A stretch of 64,000 bases of DNA from Pseudoalteromonas sp. DL-6 (GTDB taxonomy: Bacteria; Pseudomonadota; Gammaproteobacteria; Enterobacterales; Alteromonadaceae), in the NCBI RefSeq assembly GCF_004328665.1, contig NZ_CP019770.1, positions 1,860,001 to 1,924,000 of the forward strand. Reading direction: 5' to 3'. The position numbers and the translations under genes were made by a program. Below the pieces are notes generated by a model, which was not told where the DNA came from, ran no database searches, and saw only the letters and a list, made by a program, of their open reading frames with translations. Each line of letters opens with the position of its first letter. The first letter of the stretch is position 1. Shown here piece by piece: positions 10,295 through 18,845 of this stretch.

Positions 10295-11092
10295 CTACTT
10301 CAAATCGAGTACATCTTGCATGTCATAAAGTCCTGCCGGTTTATTTTTCAACCACTGCGCAGCTCTTATAGCACCTAGTGCGAAGGTCATTCGCGAACTT
10401 GCTTTATGGGTTAATTCGAGTCTTTCGCCCATTGTAGCGAAGTAGGCCGTGTGTTCACCTACTATATCGCCGCCTCTTAGCACCGAATAGCCAATTTCAT
10501 TTTGTGATTTGGCTTGCTCTATATTGTTACGATCATAAACAGCAACCTCATCATGATCCCACCCTTTTGCCTGTGCAATCGACTCGCCAATAGCTAATGC
10601 TGTGCCCGATGGCGCATCTATTTTATGACGATGATGCGCTTCAAATATTTCTATATCTAAATCATCACCTAATTTTGTCGCTGCCGTTTGCACTAAGTTA
10701 AGCAGTAAATTTACACCCACGCTATAATTACGCGCAAATACAATCGGGATATGTTTAGCGGCATCAGTTAATAGCGCCATATCGTCGTGAGTTAAGCCAG
10801 TGGTGCCAATTACCATAGGTGTTTTTTGCGCAACGGCTGTTTTTAAATGATTTCTCATGCCTTCAGGCAAAGTAAAATCTATAAGCACATCTACATTTTC
10901 AACCTGCTGTTCACTGCTAAACTTAATCTCTTTTGCCGCTGCGCTGTTAAGCTGATTAACTGGCAAGTCTAATAACGGTGACTGACTGCGTACATAGGCC
11001 GCAGCTAATTGTGAATTTTTATTAATTGTTGCTGCTTCTACAAGTGCCAGTCCCATTCGACCATTTGCACCAAATACACCTACTCGATTCAT
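10295..11092 (-). CDS. dapB: 4-hydroxy-tetrahydrodipicolinate reductase
   Basis: DapB reduces hydroxytetrahydrodipicolinate with NAD(P)H in the diaminopimelate/lysine pathway. The 265-residue product has the Rossmann start GVFGANGRMG, the GTTGL segment, and the substrate-binding HHRHKIDAPSGTAL with the catalytic His and Lys. It lies upstream of carAB on the same strand, a common gammaproteobacterial order, but the 362-base gap and separate promoter suggest independent units. A CTGACT/TAAAAT promoter lies just upstream. Confidence 0.96.
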   Translation of the reverse strand: MNRVGVFGANGRMGLALVEAATINKNSQLAAAYVRSQSPLLDLPVNQLNSAAAKEIKFSSEQQVENVDVLIDFTLPEGMRNHLKTAVAQKTPMVIGTTGLTHDDMALLTDAAKHIPIVFARNYSVGVNLLLNLVQTAATKLGDDLDIEIFEAHHRHKIDAPSGTALAIGESIAQAKGWDHDEVAVYDRNNIEQAKSQNEIGYSVLRGGDIVGEHTAYFATMGERLELTHKASSRMTFALGAIRAAQWLKNKPAGLYDMQDVLDLK

Positions 11093-11126
11093 CTTTTTAC
11101 AACCTATGTATTTTTTAGTTAGCTAG

Positions 11127-11155
11127 ATTTTATCTAAAACTCATGTAATAGTCAG
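11127..11155 (-). promoter_or_regulatory. Probable sigma-70 promoter of dapB
   Basis: On the minus strand, CTGACT (11150-11155) and TAAAAT (11127-11132) are separated by 17 bases, about 35 bases before the dapB ATG. Four of six and five of six bases match consensus. Confidence 0.55.
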
Positions 11156-11186
11156 GAAAGCTTATTAAAAAGCTTCGATTATTTTA

Positions 11187-11450
11187 GGGTCTGTTGACCT
11201 TTGCGGATTAAAATTTGTTCAAACTAGGAGCGGTTTAATCGTGGCGCGAGGTTTGTAACCTAGTGGGCTAAGTAAAAACCGAGCAACAAAGAGTAAATCG
11301 CCCCTAGGCAGAACCCTTCGGGCAGCGCCTGTTTGGCATTGATGCTGCGTTATCGCCTATTTATGGGGAACAACCACACCACATAGGCTCTGCCTTGCCT
11401 AAATACCAAACAGACTGCTGCAAATTTAACCTTGAAAGATCAACAGACCC
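11187..11450. mobile_element. MITE-like element with terminal inverted repeats
   Basis: A 264-bp non-coding element bounded by inverted ends: GGGTCTGTTGACCTTTG on the left, and GGGTCTGTTGATCTTTC read inward from the right. The similarity continues about ten bases further inward with gaps. Inner stretches also pair (GCCTGTTTGGCA with ACCAAACAG). No transposase frame is present, and it is more GC-rich than its flanks. Target-site duplication is unclear: tta on the left, tca on the right. It lies between dapB and the nhaC-type gene. The family was not identified. Confidence 0.65.
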
Positions 11451-11622
11451 TCATAATAATAACAGATAGTCTTTGCATTTAGCCATCTATACATTTAAAC
11501 TTCCTTTTTTGCGCCGATTTGGTCTTTGGCTTGCGGGCGCTGTTGAGTTACTTATCTGGTTAGATAGTAAAACAAACAACTAAATTCAGCTAAAAGAGGG
11601 ATGCTTTGGCTGTTTAATATAT

Positions 11623-11638
11623 CAATCGGTTTCGATTG
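11623..11638. promoter_or_regulatory. Palindrome before the antiporter gene
   Basis: CAATCG-GTTT-CGATTG is a perfect 6-bp inverted repeat 22 bases before the NhaC-type start. The form resembles a LacI/GalR-type operator, but no regulator gene is adjacent. Confidence 0.3.
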
Positions 11639-11660
11639 CTATGAATAATTAACGAGGATT

Positions 11661-12977
11661 ATGATGCAGCCATCATTTGATAAAAATAAAGCAAGATTTT
11701 CTTTGCTCCCCCTACTCACCTTTGTTGCTATTTTTTTAGGCTCAGGCTTATATTTGCAATCTCAAGGGGTTGATTATGCATTTTATCAACTCCCAGCACC
11801 GGTCGCTATTTTACCCGCGATTGTTTTAGCCTTTATTTTAAATAAAGCCAGTATTAATCAAAGTGTAGAAACCTTTATTAAAGGTGTGGGTAATAACAAT
11901 ATTATTACCATGTGCCTTATTTACTTACTAGCGGGTGCTTTTTCGGCGGTTGCAGGTGCAACCGGCGGTGTGGATGCGGTTGTTAATGCTGGTCTTTCAC
12001 TTATACCTCCTTCATTATTACTGCCTGGTTTGTTTTTAATAGCGGCGGTTATTTCTACTGCGATGGGTACGTCAATGGGAACTATCGGTGCTATTGGCCC
12101 AATTGCCTATGCGGTATCCATAAAAACAGGAATTGATCCTGCTTTAATGGCCGGTACCATTGTATCTGGCGCTATGTTTGGTGATAACTTATCAATAATT
12201 TCTGACACCACGATTGCTGCTACCCGTACGCAAGGTTGTGAAATGAAAGATAAGTTTAAAGAAAACCTTAAAATTGCTGTTCCGGCCGCTATCCTTACTA
12301 TTGCATTGCTATTGTTTTTAACGCCTGCAGCACAAGTAGTTGATACCAAAGACTACGATATTTTATTAGTACTTCCTTATGCCTTTATTTTAGTCTTGGC
12401 GGTAATGGGCTTTAATGTGTTTGTAGTGCTATTAAGCGGTATTGTATTTGCCGCACTAATGGGCTTTACCGGTAGCTATGAAGGTGCCAGCTTTGTAAAA
12501 GATATTTACAAAGGCTTTAGCGAAATGCAGGAAATATTTTTACTGTCTATGTTTATTGGTGGCCTCTCTGAGTTTATTCGTATTAATGGCGGCCTCGACT
12601 ACATCGCGCAAAAAATTCAAGCGATTACTAAGGTCATTGCAAAATGGCACCGTAAAGTGGCTGATCAGTTAGGGATAGCTGCATTAGTACTAACCAGCAA
12701 TATGTGTATTGCTAACAACACAGTGTCTATTATTGTAACAGGCCCGATTGCTAAAAAGTTAGCTGACGATGGTGAAATTAGTGGTAAACGTTCTGCCAGT
12801 TTATTAGATATTTTTGCCTGTGTAACGCAGGGGTCTTTGCCTTATGGCGCACAGGCATTATTACTCGGTGCTACATTTAAAATTAGCCCATGGGATGTTT
12901 CAACCTCATCTTACTACTGCTTTATTTTAGCTTTTACCGCGATTGCGGTTATTTGCTTACGTCGTAATAAAGCTTAA
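11661..12977 (+). CDS. NhaC-family Na+/H+ antiporter-like transporter
   Basis: A 438-residue polytopic inner-membrane protein with about ten hydrophobic segments. It carries the NhaC/ion-transporter superfamily signatures: STAMGTSMGTIGAIGPIAYA and the segment GDNLSIISDTTIAATRTQ, which is typical of Na+/H+ antiporter NhaC family proteins. Members exchange sodium for protons, though some carry other ions or organic acids. GAGG lies 3 bases before the first ATG and 6 before the second (11664), so the second may be the true start. A Tsx-like outer-membrane channel gene follows; a shared nucleoside-uptake role is possible but not shown. Confidence 0.8.
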   Translation: MMQPSFDKNKARFSLLPLLTFVAIFLGSGLYLQSQGVDYAFYQLPAPVAILPAIVLAFILNKASINQSVETFIKGVGNNNIITMCLIYLLAGAFSAVAGATGGVDAVVNAGLSLIPPSLLLPGLFLIAAVISTAMGTSMGTIGAIGPIAYAVSIKTGIDPALMAGTIVSGAMFGDNLSIISDTTIAATRTQGCEMKDKFKENLKIAVPAAILTIALLLFLTPAAQVVDTKDYDILLVLPYAFILVLAVMGFNVFVVLLSGIVFAALMGFTGSYEGASFVKDIYKGFSEMQEIFLLSMFIGGLSEFIRINGGLDYIAQKIQAITKVIAKWHRKVADQLGIAALVLTSNMCIANNTVSIIVTGPIAKKLADDGEISGKRSASLLDIFACVTQGSLPYGAQALLLGATFKISPWDVSTSSYYCFILAFTAIAVICLRRNKA

Positions 12978-12985
12978 ATCTTGTT

Positions 12986-13022
12986 TAAACAGTGTATTAG
13001 CTGCATGCTAATACACTGTTTA
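12986..13022 (+). terminator. Long hairpin after the antiporter gene
   Basis: A perfect 16-bp stem, TAAACAGTGTATTAGC with its complement, around a TGCAT loop. There is no true T-tract, so it may stabilise the 3' end or partly separate the two genes. Confidence 0.55.
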
Positions 13023-13089
13023 TAACAATAAATAATTAACAAATTAACCGTGTTTGCTATAATGTGATATTCAGCGTGTCACATAAAAT

Positions 13090-13884
13090 ATGGTTATGAA
13101 AATTAAAAACTTACTTCCTCTCGTTGCACTAAGTGCATGTGCCTTAAGTTCAACAGCTACCGCAGCTAATTGGAGCAACACTGCGCTTCATATTAACAAC
13201 GGCAGTCACAAAAACCCGTTCACTGAACAAAAATCTAGCACCACGGTTTACTCAATCGAACATGCTTCTGGCCATGATTATGGCGATAACTTTTTCTTTA
13301 TTGATTACAGTACCGACAGCAACGATGATGGCTTCCAAGATCAAGACTTCTATTTTGAAGGTTACTCTACGCTTAGCTTATCAGCCGTTATGGACGAAAA
13401 AGTAGCGTCAGGGGCGCTTGTTGATGTTGGCCTAACTATGGGTATTAATGCTGCAGGCAATGCTAAAGTTGTTAAATATTTACCGGGTGTGAAATTAAGC
13501 TGGGATGTACCAGGTTTTAATTTCTTTTCAACTCTTATTAGTGCATACATTGATGATAGCGAAGGCGTTGCAAAAGGCGGTGCACCTATTGAAACCAATA
13601 GCTGGATGTTTGATGTAGCCTTTGATTACCCGTTCATGATTGGCTCGCAAAAGTTTAACGTAAAAGGCCATGCAGAATATATTGCTGAGCGTAAAGATGA
13701 GTTTGGTAATGATGTACGTGCTTGGTTTTTAGCCCAACCTATTATTGTATGGGATATGGGACATGCGCTAGAAATGAAAGAAAATACTTTACTGTTAGGT
13801 ATGGAATGGCAATACTGGCACAATAAATTTGGTACTGATGTTAGCGAATCAGTACCGCAAATTCATTTAGAATGGACCTTTTAA
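13090..13884 (+). CDS. Tsx-like nucleoside-specific outer-membrane channel
   Basis: A 264-residue outer-membrane beta-barrel of the Tsx/OmpK family. It has a signal peptide ending in ATAA near residue 26, a mature start ANWSNTALHINNGS, aromatic-rich alternating strands throughout (FFFIDYSTD, WMFDVAFDYPF) and a C-terminal strand ending in Phe (IHLEWTF), the signal for barrel assembly. Tsx passes nucleosides across the outer membrane in E. coli. A second ATG at 13096 would give a standard MKIKN signal start. No clear Shine-Dalgarno is seen. It lies 112 bases after the antiporter gene and ends at a strong terminator. Confidence 0.82.
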   Translation: MVMKIKNLLPLVALSACALSSTATAANWSNTALHINNGSHKNPFTEQKSSTTVYSIEHASGHDYGDNFFFIDYSTDSNDDGFQDQDFYFEGYSTLSLSAVMDEKVASGALVDVGLTMGINAAGNAKVVKYLPGVKLSWDVPGFNFFSTLISAYIDDSEGVAKGGAPIETNSWMFDVAFDYPFMIGSQKFNVKGHAEYIAERKDEFGNDVRAWFLAQPIIVWDMGHALEMKENTLLLGMEWQYWHNKFGTDVSESVPQIHLEWTF

Positions 13885-13900
13885 AGAACAAAACAAATTA

Positions 13901-13926
13901 AAAAGTGCGAACCATTTCGCACTTTT
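13901..13926. terminator. Bidirectional terminator after Tsx-like gene
   Basis: AAAAGTGCGAA pairs with TTCGCACTTTT around a CCAT loop, with A and T runs on the two sides. It separates the Tsx-like gene from the convergent unknown gene. Confidence 0.85.
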
Positions 13927-13964
13927 TAAGTTCAAAAAAATACATGTTTTATCCAAGCATTAAC

Positions 13965-15869
13965 CTACCGGCAATTAACTGAGAAGTAGTCGTCCCCGCT
14001 CTTTACTTCTAACTCAGGAAAGTGAGTTAGAAGACGATCATAGCTTTTTTTAGAGTGGATTTTGAGGGCAAATGCAGCTCGAAGGTGTTGCGATTCAATG
14101 TGAGCTCCATTGCGAGTAAAAAAGTTTATAAATGCTTTATTTTTCTTATTTTCATAGGTCATTGGATCACCGGAATGAATAGAAAGTTCTGAATAATTTT
14201 GGATAAAGAAATAAAGAGGATCCAATTCATTTTTATTATCATAAGCAACGCCACCCAGCCTAGTGTTTAATATAGCGAAGGGTTCAAAAACGCCTTCAGC
14301 TGAAAACCTATTCAATAAAATCTGCGCATCCTTTAACTGCTCGAAATTTAATGAATTAAGCCACAAAGTTAATCCTTTTAATCCTGCGAATCCTCCTAAC
14401 AATTCCGAATGACTACTTAACGGTTTCAAACCAACATTACTTAGTCTAGCTATAATTTCTTGCTCATTTAAGCTAGTTGCTTGGAGGTAATCTCGAGCAA
14501 TAATAACTGCTAATATAGATTTTGTTTCAGGTAACAAAGCAGGTAAATCTAAGGTTTCTAAATCGAGTTCTTGCAATGAGGTGTTTTGATTACCAATTGC
14601 TTGATTAATTATCTTACTCGCTGCAGTAAATTGACTTTTTATTAACGGTAGGTTTTGTAAAGCTTGTTTATTTTTGCAGTGCTTAAACTCAGGTGAAGAT
14701 TTTATCTTTGCAATAAAAGGCTGGTCTTTAAATGTTTCAATTTCATTGGGTGTTAATTCACGGCTTGTAAACCAATCCTTCGTTGATTGACACTTCTTGA
14801 GGTCCAGTTGTTGCTCGTCAGTTAAATTGTTTTCTTTTATATTCAATTGCAATATAGGGTTCGGTTTCTCTATGTCATCGATTAAAGCGATTTTAATGAC
14901 GATCCCTTCGTTATTTAATTTCTCAACCCCCTTATTGACCTTTTCGTTACTAAACCAAGGGTGTGTGATTTTTTGATAAAAAACCTGCTTCTCTAATAAC
15001 CCTAAAAGAGTTAGGAACAATTTATGCTCTGTTGGATTAGTAATTTCATAATCTTCACCACCTATAATAGTGAGAAAATTCAATGCTAATTTATTATCAA
15101 AGCTTACATCTGATAACTTTAAATCAGGGTAACGCTGCAAAAGCATGATAGCGGATTGTAGCTGCTGTTTAGTCAACAACAGATTTAAAATTGAATTTAA
15201 AGGAGAAAGTTGATTATTGTTAAGTACATCATATGGGATTTCTGAAAAAGTCCGTTCAATTTCGTTAAAAATTTCAACGGCAGAGGTATTTGTTGAGCTG
15301 ACCTTTTTGTAAATCGTATCTGTGGGCAAGTTTTTCCAAAGTATATCCAAAAGGTCAGTGTAATCAACAACAGTTGTTATGTTTAAGTCAGGTGCGTTAA
15401 CATAATCGTATTGAGCGATTAATCTTTCACTATTCGGTATTGATTGTAAAATCGGAAACAACTTTTCAACTGACTCTGCTAATGCTGCTTTATCGTACCA
15501 AGTTTTAGCCACTGACCAGTAACTCGAAAACCATATTGCCTCGGCGACCTGCTTTGCTGTATACCCGTTTTTAAATGCTTGTGATGCTTTTAGCTCAATA
15601 TCACGTTCATTATTATCTCGTAACTTATACTGCTTATAATTTAGCTCTTTGCATTGTTCCTCATTCGGGATATCAGTAGGAAATGGCTGTTTAACATAAA
15701 TGTTTTTGGCGTTTATGTTATTCCCGAAATTAGCTTTTGGCTTTTTAATATCAACATTGGCTTCTGTTGGTGCAAGCAGGATTGAATTTTGACGCTTACT
15801 GGGTAATATACTAAAAAATATAACTAAACTGATCAAAACAACGCTAATGATTACAACTATTTTTTTCAT
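13965..15869 (-). CDS. Unrecognised 634-residue membrane-anchored protein
   Basis: I do not recognise a family. The N-terminus (MKKIVVIISVVLISLVIFF) is one transmembrane anchor or uncleaved signal, leaving about 610 residues probably in the periplasm. That part is rich in Leu, Asn, Ile and Lys and predicted largely helical, with helix-pair-like stretches. Near the C-terminus, FINFFTRNGAHIESQHLRAA recalls a degenerate ankyrin-like unit, but this is weak. Six cysteines are visible outside the anchor, scattered through the chain. The gene has a good AGGAAG ribosome site and looks more AT-rich than its neighbours. It stands alone between a Tsx gene and a protease gene, which suggests an accessory insertion. 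Confidence 0.8.
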   Translation of the reverse strand: MKKIVVIISVVLISLVIFFSILPSKRQNSILLAPTEANVDIKKPKANFGNNINAKNIYVKQPFPTDIPNEEQCKELNYKQYKLRDNNERDIELKASQAFKNGYTAKQVAEAIWFSSYWSVAKTWYDKAALAESVEKLFPILQSIPNSERLIAQYDYVNAPDLNITTVVDYTDLLDILWKNLPTDTIYKKVSSTNTSAVEIFNEIERTFSEIPYDVLNNNQLSPLNSILNLLLTKQQLQSAIMLLQRYPDLKLSDVSFDNKLALNFLTIIGGEDYEITNPTEHKLFLTLLGLLEKQVFYQKITHPWFSNEKVNKGVEKLNNEGIVIKIALIDDIEKPNPILQLNIKENNLTDEQQLDLKKCQSTKDWFTSRELTPNEIETFKDQPFIAKIKSSPEFKHCKNKQALQNLPLIKSQFTAASKIINQAIGNQNTSLQELDLETLDLPALLPETKSILAVIIARDYLQATSLNEQEIIARLSNVGLKPLSSHSELLGGFAGLKGLTLWLNSLNFEQLKDAQILLNRFSAEGVFEPFAILNTRLGGVAYDNKNELDPLYFFIQNYSELSIHSGDPMTYENKKNKAFINFFTRNGAHIESQHLRAAFALKIHSKKSYDRLLTHFPELEVKSGDDYFSVNCR

Positions 15870-15974
15870 CCTTGAATCTTCCTATTTTTGGCCTACTTCA
15901 AACCACATGTTTTCATTTACAAGTTAGTTTGATTAAGCTCGCAAACTAATGTTAAACGAGCTTATAAGGTTTTG

Positions 15975-16772
15975 TTAAAGCTTACACTGCGGGTTATTAC
16001 CTTTTGCCTTAGCTGCTTTTTGCTCACTAAGCGCTTTACTCATTTGAGACTGTAAATTTGCAATACGGCTCGTTGGTGCTGGGTGAGTTGATAAAAACTC
16101 TGGCGTTGCCCCACTGCCCGCTTGACTCATATTTTGCCAAAGCGTAACAGACTCTTTAGGGTTGAAACCTGCTTGCGCCATTAAATCTAAACCAATAACG
16201 TCAGCTTCTGTCTCATGAGAACGACTAAATGGTAAAACAACACCATATTGAGCGCCTAGGCCTAGGCCTTGCATAATTTCATTGCGGTATTGCACGTTGC
16301 CCATTTCAAGCGCAGCACTGCCTAATTGCATTCCTGTTTGTAAAATAGAGCTTTGTGAAACGCGTTCATTTGAGTGCTCTGCAATCACATGACCGACCTC
16401 ATGGCCTAAAACAGTGGCAACCTGATCTTGGTTTGTGGCTATTTTTAATAGCCCAGTGTGCACCCCAATATAACCGCCGGGTAGTGCAAATGCATTGGCT
16501 GATTCATCTTCAAATACCACCACTTCCCAATTTTGAGATGCATATTGAGAAGGTAGGACAGCCACTACTTTTTCAGCAATACAATTGACGTAACTATTTA
16601 CTTTTGGGTCTTTGTTTACCGGCTGCGTTTTTTTCATCTCTGCAAAACTGGCAGTGCCCATTTGACTCATTTGTTGATCTGAGTAAAGCGCAATTTGCGT
16701 ACGCCCAGTTGGTGATGTTTTACAACCTACTAATACTGCACTGGCAAGTACTGCCAAAACCAATTTCTTCAT
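15975..16772 (-). CDS. M48-family metalloprotease lipoprotein (LoiP/YcaL-like)
   Basis: A 265-residue zinc metalloprotease attached to a membrane by lipid. The lipobox LVGC places the modified Cys at position 17. The zinc site is HEVGH (124-128), with the third ligand Glu in the downstream ETEADVIGLDLMAQAG segment. The DESANAFALPGGYIGVHTGL stretch is typical of M48B envelope proteases, which degrade misfolded or mis-assembled outer-membrane proteins. It ends with a basic Lys-rich tail. The ribosome site AGGGTA lies 5 bases before the ATG. It appears to be a single-gene unit. Confidence 0.92.
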   Translation of the reverse strand: MKKLVLAVLASAVLVGCKTSPTGRTQIALYSDQQMSQMGTASFAEMKKTQPVNKDPKVNSYVNCIAEKVVAVLPSQYASQNWEVVVFEDESANAFALPGGYIGVHTGLLKIATNQDQVATVLGHEVGHVIAEHSNERVSQSSILQTGMQLGSAALEMGNVQYRNEIMQGLGLGAQYGVVLPFSRSHETEADVIGLDLMAQAGFNPKESVTLWQNMSQAGSGATPEFLSTHPAPTSRIANLQSQMSKALSEQKAAKAKGNNPQCKL

Positions 16773-16942
16773 TATGTTACCCTAGATCATTGTTTTATTA
16801 AGTATAGAATAGCAAACGCGGTGTTAGTTTAAAATCTTTGCTTTTTGCGATTAAACAATTAAGTTAGCAGGCGAACTAAGTTTATCCAACGCCATTGCCC
16901 TGCTATACTGCCCACCCTATATTCGTTGTTTTGAGTTTTTAA

Positions 16943-18142
16943 ATGAGCGCTTCGGCTTCTTCTTTTAATACCCGTATTTTATTGCCTTTATTAGCCAGTA
17001 TTGTGGCAATCACGCCTTTAGCCATCGATATGTACTTACCGGCTATGCTGGTAATTGCCAACGATCTCAATACTAGCATGCCAAATGTTCAAATCTCGTT
17101 GAGTATCTATTTAGCAGGTTATGCACTGGGCATGTTGTTTTTTGGCCCTATAGCCGATCAAATTGGCAGGCGTAAACTAGCGCGAATAGGACTCAGTTTA
17201 TTTGGCTTAAGTTCACTCGCATTGGCATTTACCACTGAAGTGCATACTTTTTGGGTGCTACGGGCTGTACAGGCATTTACTGGGGCAGCTGCCACGGTTG
17301 TGGTTCCGGGGATAATAAGGCACATATATCAAAAAAATACTGCTAAGGGTATGTCGTACGTGTCTATGATCATGATGATAGCCCCATTACTTGCCCCCTC
17401 TATTGGCTCTGTTATTTTAGGCTTTTCAGTTTGGTCGACTATTTTTATTGTTTTAGCGGCTTATAGTTTTATAATTTTACTTTTTGTGCAGCGTTACTTA
17501 ATTGATATCCCGATATTTAAAAATGATCGAAAAGGGTTAGCGCTATTCTTTTCAAGTTACAAAGTAGTATTAAGTAACCCACATGCTCGCGCTGATATTT
17601 TAAGCTCGATGTTTGTGTCGTTTGGCTTTTTTTGCTTTTTAACCTCGGTGCCTTATATCTATCTCGACTTATTTAAAGTATCAGAACAATTGTTTGGCCT
17701 GCTATTCGCTTTTAATGTAATGGCGCTGATGTTTGGTAACTTTTTAAACACTCGCGTTGTACCGCGTATTGGCTCTCGTAAAATGCTTTATTACGGCTTA
17801 GTGTGTGGTTTTATCTCAGGTGCGGCATTATTGAGCTTTAGTGCATTACATTTGTCGCTTTACTTTATTGTGGCTGCAATTGCTCCTTTAATGATGAGCT
17901 TAGGTATTATAGCCAGTAATGCAGACTCTTTAATTTTAATGAAGTTTGAACAAAACACAGGAACTGCAACCGCAGTTATTGGCACACTGCGTTTTGGAAG
18001 TGGTGCATTAGTAGGCCCTATATTAGCTATTCTGCACGCACAAAGTGCCGTTCCATTTTCTAGTTTAATGTTTAGCGCGGTGGTACTCACAATACTGGTG
18101 CAGTTAATACATTACTTTACGGACAAAAAAAATGCCTCGTAA
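16943..18142 (+). CDS. Bcr/CflA-family MFS multidrug exporter
   Basis: A 399-residue major facilitator with twelve predicted helices. The N-terminal LASIVAITPLAIDMYLPAM is typical of the Bcr/CflA subfamily (DHA1 drug:proton antiporters), and motif A follows as GPIADQIGRRKLARIG between helices 2 and 3. Relatives export bicyclomycin, chloramphenicol, sulfonamides or cysteine; the substrate here is not predictable. The stop codon lies inside the loop of the terminator hairpin shared with convergent grpE. Confidence 0.9.
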   Translation: MSASASSFNTRILLPLLASIVAITPLAIDMYLPAMLVIANDLNTSMPNVQISLSIYLAGYALGMLFFGPIADQIGRRKLARIGLSLFGLSSLALAFTTEVHTFWVLRAVQAFTGAAATVVVPGIIRHIYQKNTAKGMSYVSMIMMIAPLLAPSIGSVILGFSVWSTIFIVLAAYSFIILLFVQRYLIDIPIFKNDRKGLALFFSSYKVVLSNPHARADILSSMFVSFGFFCFLTSVPYIYLDLFKVSEQLFGLLFAFNVMALMFGNFLNTRVVPRIGSRKMLYYGLVCGFISGAALLSFSALHLSLYFIVAAIAPLMMSLGIIASNADSLILMKFEQNTGTATAVIGTLRFGSGALVGPILAILHAQSAVPFSSLMFSAVVLTILVQLIHYFTDKKNAS

Positions 18143-18155
18143 TGGGGCATTTTTT
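18127..18155. terminator. Bidirectional terminator between MFS gene and grpE
   Basis: AAAAATGCC pairs with GGCATTTTT; the loop contains the TAA stop of the MFS gene. It serves both convergent genes. Confidence 0.75.
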
Positions 18156-18170
18156 AAATCATAGTCTTAA

Positions 18171-18782
18171 TTAAGCGTCAGCGGCTTTAGATACCATTAC
18201 CATTGCAGGGCGTAATAAACGACCATTTAACGTGTAGCCTTTTTGCATTACTGCTAAAACAGTATTTGGGCTTACATCGTTGCTTGGTTGAATTGACATT
18301 GCTTGATGAAAATCTGGATTAAACTGTTCACCTTGTGGATTTACAATTTCAACGCCAAATTTAGCCACCGCATCGTTAAAGCTTTTCACTGTCATATCAA
18401 TGCCTTCTAGTAAAGGCTTAAGCGTTTCATTTTCTTTATCAGAAAACTCAATAGCACGCTCTAAGTTGTCAATAACAGGGAGTAATTCATTAGCAAATTT
18501 TTCTAGTGCAAATTTGTGTGCTTTTTCTACATCTTGTGCAGCGCGACGGCGCATATTGTCCACATCTGCAGCAGCGCGAACTACACTATCTTTTTGATCT
18601 GCAATAGTTTGTTTTGCAGTTTCAAGCTCAGCATATAACATAGCAATTTCTGCTTCAGGGCTTTGCTCTTGCTCAGCATGTTGTTCTGCTGCTTCAACTG
18701 CCGCCTCAACGTCGGCTTCCATTTGCGCCACTTCTTCGTTCAGTTCTACTTCTTGCTCTGGGTTTTGTGTCTGCTCAGACAT
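18171..18782 (-). CDS. grpE: Nucleotide exchange factor GrpE
   Basis: GrpE releases ADP from DnaK in the Hsp70 cycle. The 203-residue product has an acidic, Glu/Gln-rich N-terminal tail, a long coiled coil containing [20 protein letters not shown], the dimer region [18 protein letters not shown], and the C-terminal beta domain ending [19 protein letters not shown] lies 10 bases before the ATG. It has its own heat-shock promoter in the short gap behind the HrcA-like gene. dnaK and dnaJ are not in this window. Confidence 0.96.
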   Translation of the reverse strand: MSEQTQNPEQEVELNEEVAQMEADVEAAVEAAEQHAEQEQSPEAEIAMLYAELETAKQTIADQKDSVVRAAADVDNMRRRAAQDVEKAHKFALEKFANELLPVIDNLERAIEFSDKENETLKPLLEGIDMTVKSFNDAVAKFGVEIVNPQGEQFNPDFHQAMSIQPSNDVSPNTVLAVMQKGYTLNGRLLRPAMVMVSKAADA

Positions 18783-18816
18783 AAAATATATGCTCCAATT
18801 CTTTACAACTGCGGTA

Positions 18817-18845
18817 ATTATGGGGATTGAATAAAAAGATTCAAG
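18817..18845 (-). promoter_or_regulatory. Sigma-32 heat-shock promoter of grpE
   Basis: On the minus strand, CTTGAAT (18839-18845) and CCCCATAAT (18817-18825) are separated by 13 bases, close to the CTTGAAA/CCCCATNT consensus. The -35 overlaps the stop codon of the HrcA-like gene, and the -10 lies 35 bases before the grpE ATG. grpE can therefore be induced by heat without readthrough. Confidence 0.85.
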
